Source: Pseudaquidulcibacter sp964443435 (GTDB lineage: Bacteria; Pseudomonadota; Alphaproteobacteria; Caulobacterales; Aquidulcibacteraceae). From it: a stretch of 27,946 bases of DNA. The translations under genes and the position numbers were made by a program. The DNA lies in contig CAYUCW010000028.1 in NCBI GenBank assembly GCA_964443435.1, positions 1 through 27,946 on the forward strand, read 5' to 3'. Numbering within the stretch: position 1 is the first letter of the stretch; every line of letters starts with the position of its first letter. Under the pieces are notes generated by a model that made no database searches, was not told the DNA's origin, and was given only the letters and a program-made list of their open reading frames with translations. Shown here in pieces: positions 8,324-16,187 of this stretch.

Positions 8324-8887
8324 ATGAGTGATTTTGAAAGATCTGCCGCCGATTGGCGCGGCACAACTATCTTAGCAGTTCGTAAGAATGGCAAACTTGT
8401 TATCGCTGGTGATGGTCAAGTTTCGGTAGGTAATACAGTTATGAAGCATGGCGCACGTAAAGTCCGCACGCTTTCAGATGGTAATGTAATTGTAGGCTTT
8501 GCAGGCTCGACCGCCGATGCCTTTACCCTTTTTGAAAGACTTGAACAAAAGCTTGAACGTTTTCCTAAACAATTATTACGTGCCGCCGTTGAACTTGCCA
8601 AAGATTGGCGCACCGATAGATATTTACGCCGCCTAGAGGCTATGCTTATTTGTGCCGATAGCACGGGAACTTATGTCTTAACTGGTACTGGTGATGTACT
8701 TGAACCTGACCATGATGTGACTGCAATCGGCTCTGGCGGTGGTTATGCTTTATCGGCGGCGCGCGCTTTAATGGGCACAGACCTAAGTGCCGAAGAAATC
8801 GCAAGAAAAGCAATGGAAATCGCCGCTGATATTTGTGTTTATACAAATGGCAATCTTACAATTGAAACAATGGATAGTATTAAATGA
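8324..8887 (+). CDS. hslV: ATP-dependent protease HslVU, peptidase subunit
   Basis: A 187-residue proteasome-like Ntn hydrolase. HslV forms two stacked hexameric rings in the cytosol and degrades proteins unfolded by HslU. Residues 13-17 read GTTIL; cleavage would expose Thr14 as the catalytic N-terminal nucleophile after a 13-residue propeptide, as in other alphaproteobacteria. AGDGQVS and GSGGGYAL are the conserved core motifs. I place the start at 8324 rather than the in-frame ATG at 8300. The later ATG has an AAGAGAG ribosome-binding site, and the earlier one falls at the predicted transcription start. The stop overlaps the hslU ATG by four bases (ATGA). Confidence 0.97.
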   Translation: MSDFERSAADWRGTTILAVRKNGKLVIAGDGQVSVGNTVMKHGARKVRTLSDGNVIVGFAGSTADAFTLFERLEQKLERFPKQLLRAAVELAKDWRTDRYLRRLEAMLICADSTGTYVLTGTGDVLEPDHDVTAIGSGGGYALSAARALMGTDLSAEEIARKAMEIAADICVYTNGNLTIETMDSIK

Positions 8888-10182
8888 GTGATTTAACTCC
8901 GCGTGAAATCGTATCTGAACTTGATCGTCATGTTATTGGCCAAAATAGTGCCAAGCGTGCGGTGGCAATTGCCCTTCGTAATCGTTGGCGTCGCAAGCAA
9001 TTAATAGGCGTTTTAAAAGAAGAAACTACACCTAAAAATATTCTTATGATTGGGCCAACTGGCGTTGGTAAAACCGAAATCGCAAGAAGACTTGCAAAGC
9101 TTGCGGGTGCGCCATTTGTAAAAGTGGAAGCCACTAAATTTACCGAAGTTGGTTATGTGGGCCGCGATGTAGATCAGATTATCAGAGATTTGGTTGAGGC
9201 TTCTATTCATTTAGTACGCGATTTAAAACGCAAAGAAATGCGTTCAAAAGCCGAAGCCGCCGCAGAAGATAGAATCCTTGAAGCTTTGGTTGGTTCGGGC
9301 GCATCTGATACTACAAAAGAATCATTCCGTAAAAAATTACGTGCTGGTGATTTTGACGAAAAAGAAATTGAGCTTGAATTTGATCAAGCGCCGCAATCAC
9401 CACAAATGATGGAACTTCCAGGCGGAGTAGGCGGCATGATAGATCTTGGATCTATGCTGGGCGGTCTTGGTCCAAGTAAAAAGAAAAAGCGCAAAATCCT
9501 TGTTAAAGATGCTTATGAGCCTTTGATAAATGATGAAAGCGATAATTTAATTGATAAAGATACTTTGACCCAAACCGCGCTTGAACTTGCGCAAAGTGAA
9601 GGCGTTGTATTTATTGATGAAATTGATAAAATTTGTGCGCGCGCCGAACGCTCGGGCGCGGATGTTTCGCGTGAAGGTGTGCAAAGGGATTTATTGCCTT
9701 TAATCGAAGGCACTAGCGTTACAACTAAGCATGGAACAATAAAGACAGACCATATTCTATTTATTGCTTCGGGTGCATTTCATGTGGCAAAGCCTTCAGA
9801 TCTTTTACCAGAACTTCAAGGGCGTTTGCCAATAAGGGTAGAGCTTTCTGCGCTTACCAAAGATGACATGAAAAGCATTTTGGTTGAGCCTGAATCAAGC
9901 CTTACTAAACAATATACTGGGCTTATGGCAACCGAAGGTCTTGAGCTTAATTTCACCGAAGACGGAATTGATGCAATTGCAACTTGCGCCGTTACTGTGA
10001 ATACTAAAGTTGAGAATATTGGCGCAAGAAGGCTGCATACTGTGCTTGAAAAAGTGCTTGATGAAATAAGCTTTACGGCATCGGATAAAAATGGCGAAAA
10101 AATCGAGATTAATGCCGAATATGTAAATTCACGCGTTGAAGATTTATCGCAAAATGCCGATTTATCGCGTTTCGTTCTATAA
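8884..10182 (+). CDS. hslU: ATP-dependent protease HslVU, ATPase subunit
   Basis: A 432-residue AAA+ unfoldase that feeds substrates to HslV. Walker A GPTGVGKT is at 57-64, the pore loop GYVGRD at 90-95 and Walker B VVFIDEIDK near 241-249. Sensor 2 is in the GARRLHTVLEKVLDE segment. The C-terminal tail RFVL is the conserved peptide that inserts into HslV. The intermediate (I) domain is present between Walker A and B, at about 110-230. It overlaps hslV by four bases, and its stop directly abuts the stop of the convergent gene with no intervening base. Confidence 0.97.
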   Translation: MSDLTPREIVSELDRHVIGQNSAKRAVAIALRNRWRRKQLIGVLKEETTPKNILMIGPTGVGKTEIARRLAKLAGAPFVKVEATKFTEVGYVGRDVDQIIRDLVEASIHLVRDLKRKEMRSKAEAAAEDRILEALVGSGASDTTKESFRKKLRAGDFDEKEIELEFDQAPQSPQMMELPGGVGGMIDLGSMLGGLGPSKKKKRKILVKDAYEPLINDESDNLIDKDTLTQTALELAQSEGVVFIDEIDKICARAERSGADVSREGVQRDLLPLIEGTSVTTKHGTIKTDHILFIASGAFHVAKPSDLLPELQGRLPIRVELSALTKDDMKSILVEPESSLTKQYTGLMATEGLELNFTEDGIDAIATCAVTVNTKVENIGARRLHTVLEKVLDEISFTASDKNGEKIEINAEYVNSRVEDLSQNADLSRFVL

Positions 10183-10890
10183 CTAACTAAGTTTTTCTAT
10201 AAGCCGATTATTTGAATTTATAAAATCCTTGGCAATTGGCGAAAGCTTACTGAATGCTGTGCTTGAATTAGAAATATTAAGCGCAGCATTTTTCCATTCT
10301 TGAAATACACTCTCACCTGCTTCGATTATTTTATCGCATACTAATGATAAATTAAAAACGAAAAGCCCGATTTGTTGACAAATAAGTATATTTTCGGCTG
10401 CTTGAGTTTGGACTTTTTCTAAAGTTTTTTTAAATTTAAAGCGGATTAGAGTTTGCGAATTATCATTCCCTAAAATAGCCTCAGCGGCCTTAATCATTAC
10501 GCTTATTTTGGTTTGTCTAAAGCCTATAATTTCTTTGGATTTTAATAATTGTTGTGAATTGTCAATGCCAATTTTTGCAAGTTTTATAAGGCCATCAATT
10601 TCAGAGCTTAAGATATTAATATCGTTTTGAAATATTATCCGCGCCGCTATATCCTTATCCGAAAGATCATTTAAAATTCCCGATGGACGCATTAATCCTG
10701 AAATATTTATTGCCTTAAGTTTTTTGCCCAATTCTTTTAAGCTATTTGCGATATATAAATTATGCTTAGCATCAAGCGATTCATTATTAAATTTTGGCGC
10801 ATTTAATAGTTTTTCCATTAAGAAAATACTATCTTCATTAATTGCAAAGCCAGAATTTATTGGCACTTTGGATATATTATTATTGCTCAT
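10183..10890 (-). CDS. Small all-helical protein, possibly TelA-related
   Basis: A 235-residue protein (from the ATG at 10890, which has a GAAGG ribosome-binding site five bases upstream; an in-frame GTG at 10911 is less likely). No signal peptide or membrane segment is evident. Nearly the whole length looks alpha-helical. The pattern of ELGKKLKAI, then RIIFQNDINILSSEIDGLI, then FKFKKTLEKVQTQAAENI faintly recalls the core of toxic-anion-resistance TelA/KlaA proteins, but it is shorter than TelA (usually over 330 residues). I do not recognise it with confidence. It lies 51 bases after proB on the same strand and may be its operon partner. Its stop abuts that of hslU. Confidence 0.6.
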   Translation of the reverse strand: MSNNNISKVPINSGFAINEDSIFLMEKLLNAPKFNNESLDAKHNLYIANSLKELGKKLKAINISGLMRPSGILNDLSDKDIAARIIFQNDINILSSEIDGLIKLAKIGIDNSQQLLKSKEIIGFRQTKISVMIKAAEAILGNDNSQTLIRFKFKKTLEKVQTQAAENILICQQIGLFVFNLSLVCDKIIEAGESVFQEWKNAALNISNSSTAFSKLSPIAKDFINSNNRLIEKLS

Positions 10891-10941
10891 TTGTGCCTTC
10901 TTCAAAGACACTATATTATTATAATTTATATAAGATGAAGA

Positions 10942-12072
10942 TTAATCCATAACCATGTAATCGCGGTGTATAAGGGCAGGGCGGCCTTCAAATCCAAGTA
11001 TGCTTTCAATCTCACTTGATTGCTTGCCAATAATTTTGGCGGCATCATTAGAGCTATAGGCAGAAATGCCACGTGCTATAATATCACCCTTAAGTGATTT
11101 AATAATAACGGCATCGCCTCTTTCAAATGCGCCCTCTATTGTTTTAACGCCAACAGGCAATAAAGATCCGCCTTTATTCAAAGCTTTAAGTGCACCATCA
11201 TCAATTATAAAAGTGCCTTGCGGTTTAATATTATTTGCAAGCCATGCATTTTGCGATGATTTTATATCTGAATTAGTCGTAAATACAGTATTTCCGCTAT
11301 TACCCTTTTTGGTATTTATAACCAATTTGGATAAAGGATTATTTTCAAGGCCTGAGGAAATTGAAACAATAGTCCCCGCACTTGTGGCGATTTTTGCGGC
11401 TTCAATTTTAGTATGCATGCCGCCAGTGCCAACCCCAGATAAATCCGCGCCGCCCGCCATATTTTCAATTTCTGGCGTTATGACTGAAACAATTGGAATA
11501 TGTTTGGCATTATTATCGGTTTTAGGGTTTGAGGTATAAAGACCATTAATATCGGATAAAAGTATCAAAATATCCGCGCCAATCATTTGGGCGACTCTTG
11601 CCGATAATCTATCATTATCGCCATATTTTATTTCTTCGGTGGCAATAGTATCATTTTCATTGACTATTGGAACTACGCCCATAGTGAATAAAGCTTCGAA
11701 AGTGTCACGGGCATTAAGCCAATTGCGCCATCTTTCTGTGTCATAAGCGGTAAGTAAAGTTTGTGCACAGATTATTTCTTCTTTGCCAAGTGCATTTTGC
11801 CAAACTTGCATAAGTTCAACTTGACCAATTGCCGCCGCCGCTTGTTTTTCTTCAATATTAAGCTTTGAGTTTTGTAAAGAAAGTATTTTGCGACCAAGCG
11901 CGACCGCGCCCGATGTAACAATAAGAATTTCTTTGCCGTTTGTTTTGAGGTTCGCTATATCTTTCGCAAGCGTAGCGAGCCATTCTTCACGTATTTGACC
12001 ATTAGAATCAATAAAAAGCGCAGAGCCACATTTAATAACAATGCGTTTTGCGTCTTTTAATTTATCCGTCAT
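10942..12072 (-). CDS. proB: Glutamate 5-kinase
   Basis: A 376-residue enzyme that phosphorylates glutamate in the first step of proline synthesis. The amino-acid kinase domain shows VIKCGSALF, VTSGAVALGR, AAIGQVELM, VNENDTI, YGDNDRLSARVAQ, LLSDINGLY and GTGGMHTKIEAAK. The C-terminal 80 or so residues form a PUA domain (EGAFERGDAVII, ARGISAYSSNDAAKIIG). I use the ATG at 12072, which overlaps the obgE stop in an ATGA junction; a TTG at 12081 would add three residues. The pairing with obgE is common in alphaproteobacteria. No proA is present in the window. Confidence 0.96.
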   Translation of the reverse strand: MTDKLKDAKRIVIKCGSALFIDSNGQIREEWLATLAKDIANLKTNGKEILIVTSGAVALGRKILSLQNSKLNIEEKQAAAAIGQVELMQVWQNALGKEEIICAQTLLTAYDTERWRNWLNARDTFEALFTMGVVPIVNENDTIATEEIKYGDNDRLSARVAQMIGADILILLSDINGLYTSNPKTDNNAKHIPIVSVITPEIENMAGGADLSGVGTGGMHTKIEAAKIATSAGTIVSISSGLENNPLSKLVINTKKGNSGNTVFTTNSDIKSSQNAWLANNIKPQGTFIIDDGALKALNKGGSLLPVGVKTIEGAFERGDAVIIKSLKGDIIARGISAYSSNDAAKIIGKQSSEIESILGFEGRPALIHRDYMVMD

Positions 12073-13106
12073 GGTTTCCAACTTTCGTCAATTGAAGGCG
12101 CGGCTTCTTCTATGCGTCTATCTTTTACCGCATTATACAAAAGCCCTAATACTTCACGGACGCCTTTTTTGGCAATGGCCGAAATAAGATAAACTTTTTT
12201 ACCTGTCGCTTTTTCAAGGGCTTTTTGTTTTTGTTTTTGCTCTGTTGCGTTTAAAGAATCGATTTTGTTAATTGCGATAATCTCATCTTTGTCGGCAAGA
12301 ATTTGCGAATGGGCAATAAGTTCTTTACGGACAATTTTATAGGCGCTTACAATATCGTCTTCAGTGCCATCAATTAAATGTAAAAGGCTTGCACATCTTT
12401 CAACATGGCCAAGGAATCTTGTACCAAGCCCTGCACCTTCTGCTGCGCCTTCGATAATTCCAGGAATATCGGCAAGTATAAAGCGCGAATTTGCGTCAAG
12501 CGTAACTACGCCCAAATTTGGGTGAAGTGTTGTAAATGGATAATCCGCGATTTTTGGGGTTGCGGCGGTTGCCACGCTTAGGAATGTTGATTTACCCGCA
12601 TTTGGTAATCCTATAAGCCCAGAATCGGCAATAAGCTTAAGCCTAAGCCAGATGTCGCGCTCAATACCCGGTTGCCCTGGATTAGCATAATCAGGCGCTT
12701 GATTAACTGAAGATTTAAAATGAATATTGCCCCAGCCGCCATTGCCGCCTTTAAGAAATATAAGCCTATCACCAAGCGTGCTTAGGTCGGCAAGTAAAGT
12801 TTCTTTATCGTCTGCAAGAATTTGTGTGCCAACTGGAACTTTTAAAACCAAATCAGGCGCAGATGCGCCATGTTTTTGGCGGCTTCCGCCTTTTTCACCA
12901 TTTTCAGCTTTGAAGTGCTGTGAATAGCGATAATCAATAAGTGTATTTAAGCCATCAACAGCTTCAAAAATAATATCCCCGCCTTTGCCGCCATCGCCGC
13001 CATCAGGGCCACCATATTCAATGAATTTCTCACGACGAAATGATTTAGAGCCATTACCACCATCGCCAGAGCGGACATAGATTTTCGCAAGGTCTAAAAA
13101 CTTCAT
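12069..13106 (-). CDS. obgE: Obg-family GTPase
   Basis: A 345-residue ribosome-associated GTPase involved in large-subunit assembly and stress control. The N-terminal glycine-rich OBG fold is clear (SGDGGNG, GGPDGGDGGKGG, KGGNGGWGN). The G domain follows: G1 GLPNAGKST, switch region YPFTTLHPNLG, G3 DIPGIIEGA, G4 NKID and G5 SAIA. The length is that of the shorter alphaproteobacterial Obg. The start MKFLDLAKIYVRSGDGG is fixed by family conservation. No Shine-Dalgarno lies at normal distance: AAAGGA is 26 bases upstream, with a hairpin in between (separate entry). A TATAAT on the minus strand at 13161-13156 could be its -10 box, just past the rpmA terminator, but I see no good -35. Confidence 0.96.
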   Translation of the reverse strand: MKFLDLAKIYVRSGDGGNGSKSFRREKFIEYGGPDGGDGGKGGDIIFEAVDGLNTLIDYRYSQHFKAENGEKGGSRQKHGASAPDLVLKVPVGTQILADDKETLLADLSTLGDRLIFLKGGNGGWGNIHFKSSVNQAPDYANPGQPGIERDIWLRLKLIADSGLIGLPNAGKSTFLSVATAATPKIADYPFTTLHPNLGVVTLDANSRFILADIPGIIEGAAEGAGLGTRFLGHVERCASLLHLIDGTEDDIVSAYKIVRKELIAHSQILADKDEIIAINKIDSLNATEQKQKQKALEKATGKKVYLISAIAKKGVREVLGLLYNAVKDRRIEEAAPSIDESWKP

Positions 13107-13114
13107 AATAATAT

Positions 13115-13138
13115 TAAGGCCAGACGCCTTATTCCTTT
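13115..13138 (-). promoter_or_regulatory. obgE ribosome-binding site with hairpin spacer
   Basis: On the minus strand AAAGGA (13138-13133) is followed by TAAGGC-gtctg-GCCTTA (13131-13115), a 6-bp stem with a 5-base loop, then eight bases to the obgE ATG. Folding of the stem would bring the Shine-Dalgarno to a normal distance from the start. The start itself is fixed by Obg conservation. Confidence 0.45.
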
Positions 13139-13174
13139 GAATAATAATTGCTTAGATTATATTAAATCTGCCAA

Positions 13175-13199
13175 TAAAAAAAGGGGCAAAAGCCCCTTT
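13175..13199 (-). terminator. Rho-independent terminator after rplU-rpmA
   Basis: Read on the minus strand, AAAGGGGC-TTTT-GCCCC is followed directly by a run of T residues (through 13175). The stem is 5 strong GC pairs extended by A-T pairs, with a 4-base loop. It lies 23 bases after the rpmA stop and separates the ribosomal-protein transcript from obgE-proB. Confidence 0.9.
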
Positions 13200-13222
13200 A
13201 ATTCGTCATAATTTATTTCAAA

Positions 13223-13489
13223 CTATTCAGCAGCTTGAGCTTCTAAAACTGAAACATAAAGACGATTTAATGCTTTTCTGCGGAAAGCAACAACACCATT
13301 TACTTTTGCAAATAATGTGTGATCTTTACCCATACCAACATTGTCACCAGGGTAAACTTTAGTACCGCGTTGACGAACAATGATATTACCAGCAACTACG
13401 CTTTGATTACCGTATTTTTTAACGCCAAGGCGTTTTGATTCTGAATCGCGACCGTTACGAGTAGAACCACCAGCTTTTTTATGTGCCAT
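13223..13489 (-). CDS. rpmA: Ribosomal protein L27
   Basis: An 88-residue basic protein of the 50S subunit whose N-terminus reaches the peptidyl-transferase centre. The N-terminus MAHKKAGGSTRNGRDS and the VKKYGNQSVVAGNIIVRQRG stretch are diagnostic. It begins with MAHKK directly, so there is no cleavable N-terminal extension of the Firmicutes type. It lies 14 bases after rplU, and a strong terminator follows. Confidence 0.98.
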   Translation of the reverse strand: MAHKKAGGSTRNGRDSESKRLGVKKYGNQSVVAGNIIVRQRGTKVYPGDNVGMGKDHTLFAKVNGVVAFRRKALNRLYVSVLEAQAAE

Positions 13490-13503
13490 ACTCTAGCCCC
13501 CTC

Positions 13504-13818
13504 TTATGCTGCGTTAACAGCAGTAATTTTGACCAAAGTGCCAAATTGGCGATGGCCACGACGACGACGATAAGTATTACGGCGAGTTTTCTTAATCACC
13601 ATAACTTTATCACCCTTACGAGTGTTTAATAGCTCAGCAGCAACAGTCGCACCTTCGATTACAGGAGCGCCAACTTTAACGCCAGCATCGCTACCAACCA
13701 TTAATACTTGGTCGAAAGTAATGCTTGCGCCTACTTCGCCTTCAATTTTTTCAACAACAAGTTTGTCACCTTCAGCGACTTTATATTGTTTTCCACCAGT
13801 TTTAATAACCGCGAACAT
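13504..13818 (-). CDS. rplU: Ribosomal protein L21
   Basis: A 104-residue 50S protein that binds 23S rRNA. MFAVIKTGGKQYKVAEGD at the start and the basic KKTRRNTYRRRRGHRQ near the C-terminus are diagnostic. An AAAGG ribosome-binding site lies upstream. It is the first gene of the rplU-rpmA operon. Its leader contains a GC-rich hairpin (13868-13889) about 50 bases before the start and a candidate -10 box (13916-13911). Confidence 0.98.
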   Translation of the reverse strand: MFAVIKTGGKQYKVAEGDKLVVEKIEGEVGASITFDQVLMVGSDAGVKVGAPVIEGATVAAELLNTRKGDKVMVIKKTRRNTYRRRRGHRQFGTLVKITAVNAA

Positions 13819-13867
13819 CGCGAAAACCTTTCAAATTGCATTAAATGCAAAAAAACTATTCAAAAAT

Positions 13868-13889
13868 GCCCCAAAGATTTCTATGGGGC
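13868..13889 (-). promoter_or_regulatory. Leader hairpin upstream of rplU
   Basis: GCCCC (13868-13872) and GGGGC (13885-13889) form a 5-bp GC stem with a 12-base loop in the predicted rplU mRNA leader. On the minus strand it is followed by ATTTTTG and, 13 bases later, a run of seven T residues. It could be an attenuator or an L21 autoregulatory structure, or simply a weak stem. No known L21 leader consensus can be confirmed by eye. Confidence 0.35.
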
Positions 13890-13910
13890 GTTAGAGCTCG
13901 CCTAACTATT

Positions 13911-13916
13911 ATTATA
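13911..13916 (-). promoter_or_regulatory. Candidate -10 box of rplU-rpmA
   Basis: TATAAT on the minus strand, about 95 bases before the rplU start. A TTGACT lies only 9 bases upstream of it, which is too close; the best hexamer at 17 bases is poor. The call rests on the -10 box and the position alone. Confidence 0.3.
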
Positions 13917-13955
13917 AAGCGTATGAGTCAATGACGTTTCACACAATATAGCTTC

Positions 13956-13972
13956 TTAATTCAGTGAATTAA
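13956..13972. repeat. 17-bp palindrome upstream of rplU
   Basis: TTAATTCA-g-TGAATTAA is a perfect inverted repeat with 8-base arms and a single central base. It lies between the DUF2125 stop and the rplU promoter region. It is AT-rich and could be a regulator site or chance. Confidence 0.35.
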
Positions 13973-14003
13973 TGCAAGTAAATGCGTATTCTTTGGCCTA
14001 ATG

Positions 14004-14822
14004 CTATTCTAATCCATCAATAAAAGACATTATTTTCGAATTTTCGATTCGTATTTTGCTATTATTTGCTTTGTATTCAATATTTAGATCTTTTATATTT
14101 ACCTGTAAATTTCCTGTAATTTCTCCATTGCATTCCAAGATACTGCTACAAATTAAAGCGCCTTTTGCATTATCAAAATTCACATTAGAATTATAAATAG
14201 TGAAATATTCAATTTGAAAAATTCCGCCATTTTTTGACCAATTTGCAATACCCTTATCAAGGGCACTCGCATTATTTATTGGCCCCCTTAAGGTAAGATT
14301 GGTTGGGGTATTTAATAATGGCATATTATAAAGGGTTTCAATGCTTAGGCCAAATTTATCCTTTTCATCGCGTACCAAATGAAAAGCAGATTTTCCTAAA
14401 AATGGCGCATTTGCTTTATCAATTCCATCAAAAATTATAGAAAGTCTTTTTATAGCATATTGATTTTTTGCAATTTCTTTAAGCCTTAGGCTGGCTTGAA
14501 ATTGTCTTGGGCTTAGTGCTTGGTCTTTATAAATTGGAAGCTCCATGCCCTCTAAGACCCAGATTTTAGGGTTAAAAGGGCTTGTGGTTGCAACAATGGT
14601 TTTTGCCGCAAAATCCTTATATTTAAAACCTTTTATTTCAAGGGTTTCGCGATATGGAAATCCTGTAATTTCAAGTGATTCAAAAGAATAATTTTTGTTT
14701 TGCGAAATAATATTTTTAATATTATCGCCAAGTGTTTTCCAATAAAAATAATACCCACCAAGCATTAGTATGCCGATTAAAAATGGGATTAAAAGTCCTT
14801 TTGAATTATGTAGTTTAAACAT
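14004..14822 (-). CDS. DUF2125-like membrane-anchored protein
   Basis: A 272-residue protein from the ATG at 14822, which overlaps the plsC stop by eight bases; an upstream in-frame ATG at 14888 lies deep inside plsC and is less likely. A single N-terminal membrane helix (LLIPFLIGILMLGGYYFYW) anchors a large periplasmic part. SLEITGFPYRETLEIKGF resembles the sGFPxRxxL signature of alphaproteobacterial DUF2125 proteins, and the beta-rich repeat style (short N-x-x-F-D-N-A-K-G strands) fits. Function is unknown; the position at the end of an ftsEX-plsC operon suggests an envelope role. Confidence 0.6.
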   Translation of the reverse strand: MFKLHNSKGLLIPFLIGILMLGGYYFYWKTLGDNIKNIISQNKNYSFESLEITGFPYRETLEIKGFKYKDFAAKTIVATTSPFNPKIWVLEGMELPIYKDQALSPRQFQASLRLKEIAKNQYAIKRLSIIFDGIDKANAPFLGKSAFHLVRDEKDKFGLSIETLYNMPLLNTPTNLTLRGPINNASALDKGIANWSKNGGIFQIEYFTIYNSNVNFDNAKGALICSSILECNGEITGNLQVNIKDLNIEYKANNSKIRIENSKIMSFIDGLE

Positions 14823-15543
14823 TTTCAATAGCTTTATTTGAAGCCTGTATGATAAGTGCTTTGGTTCTTTCTTCAATAGAAGTTTCAAGCGCGCTCATAA
14901 ATTCTTGACGTTTTATCCCTGGCTCTATGGCTTTACCAAATTCAAAAGTTACAATGCCCGATTTATTCGGGAAACCTTTTGCCGGCCAATAATAACCAGT
15001 ATTAAGCGCAAGTGGCACACAAGGCACATTAAGCATGCCATAAATGGCGGCAACCCCAGGCTTATAATCAGGGGCGGCATCAAGTTCTTGGCGCGTACCT
15101 TCAGGGAAAATAATAATTGTGCGGCCTTCTTCCAATCTTTCTCTGGCTTCGGCTACCATGCTTTTAAGAGCCTTCATGCCGCCATCTCTATCAATGCCAA
15201 TATGACCACCTTGCTTTAAATACCAACCAAAAACAGGAATTTTGAATAATTCTTTTTTGAAAATAAAGCACGGACCATCAAAAATAATATAAGGTGCAAC
15301 GGTATCAAGTGTTGATAAATGCTTTGCGGCAACCAAAACTTTGCCATCGGCGATATTTTCCAAGCCTTTAACTTCAAGACTAATACCACGAATATATTTA
15401 AGTCCAAATAAAACGGTTTTGCCCCAAATTTTTGAAACTCTAAGCCCTAATTTTTTACTTATTGCCGCAATAGGTGCACCAATAATACCAATAATAGCAA
15501 TTGATAAAATGAACCAAATTTTAAAAAGAAAGTTTCTTATCAT
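14815..15543 (-). CDS. plsC: 1-acyl-sn-glycerol-3-phosphate acyltransferase
   Basis: A 242-residue enzyme that acylates lysophosphatidic acid to phosphatidic acid at the inner membrane. The HxxxxD catalytic motif is H75-LSTL-D80, and the phosphate-binding motif FPEGTR is at 146-151. GHIGIDRD and the VPCVPLALNTG block are also typical. A hydrophobic N-terminal helix (about 5-29) anchors it. The start overlaps the ydcF stop by four bases (ATGA), and the stop overlaps the DUF2125 start. Confidence 0.93.
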   Translation of the reverse strand: MIRNFLFKIWFILSIAIIGIIGAPIAAISKKLGLRVSKIWGKTVLFGLKYIRGISLEVKGLENIADGKVLVAAKHLSTLDTVAPYIIFDGPCFIFKKELFKIPVFGWYLKQGGHIGIDRDGGMKALKSMVAEARERLEEGRTIIIFPEGTRQELDAAPDYKPGVAAIYGMLNVPCVPLALNTGYYWPAKGFPNKSGIVTFEFGKAIEPGIKRQEFMSALETSIEERTKALIIQASNKAIENV

Positions 15544-16187
15544 TTTTCACTCTTTTGTTTGCGAATTTTATCGATTTCTTCTTCAAGCCCGAAATTGCGT
15601 CTTATTTTGGCAAGTATAAGTTTGCCATATTCCGAGAATAACATATTTCTTGCTTTTTCATTATTTGTAATTTTACTATTAATATAGGGCGGAACAAAAG
15701 TTTTATAGGCCGTAAACTTAATATTTTTATTTATTTTTCTGATTTCATATAAAGCGCGCGGCATATGATAATTATCGGTTATAATAAGTAAGGATTTATA
15801 ATTATTCTTTGCTGCCCATTCTTTTATTTCCGTAGCGTTACCAATTGTATCTGTGGCAGACTTCCCAAGTTCAATACAGCAATCATAAAGTGCTTTATCA
15901 CCGCCTAATAATGCCCGAATTTCAGATTTAGTCGCTTTTTCATAAACCCCAGAAATCAGAAGCTTTTGCCCTTTTCCTTGTTCAAGGAAATATACGCCTT
16001 TTTGAAGTCTTGCGCGGGATCCACCAGTTAAAGAAACTATACCATCAAATTTTTGATTGGCTAAATTAGGATTAGCGGCAAATACATTTTCTTTATATTT
16101 GAAAAAGCCTGCAATGAAATAAACGCACAAAATAATTGCTGCCAAAAAAATCATTCTTGAAATTAATGTAGCAATTTTAAACTTCAT
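15540..16187 (-). CDS. YdcF/SanA-like DUF218 protein
   Basis: A 215-residue protein taken from the ATG at 16187, where it shares one base with the ftsX stop (TAATG); a longer reading back to 16280 would lie inside ftsX. A single N-terminal membrane helix (about 8-28) is followed by the DUF218 domain. GIVSLTGGSRARLQKGVYFLEQ, LLISGVYEK, ATDTIGNATEI and LLIITDNYHMPRALYEI are the conserved strands and S/T-D-xYH-xxRA motif. Family members (SanA, YdcF, ElyC) affect envelope integrity; the biochemical activity is unsettled. Confidence 0.85.
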   Translation of the reverse strand: MKFKIATLISRMIFLAAIILCVYFIAGFFKYKENVFAANPNLANQKFDGIVSLTGGSRARLQKGVYFLEQGKGQKLLISGVYEKATKSEIRALLGGDKALYDCCIELGKSATDTIGNATEIKEWAAKNNYKSLLIITDNYHMPRALYEIRKINKNIKFTAYKTFVPPYINSKITNNEKARNMLFSEYGKLILAKIRRNFGLEEEIDKIRKQKSEK

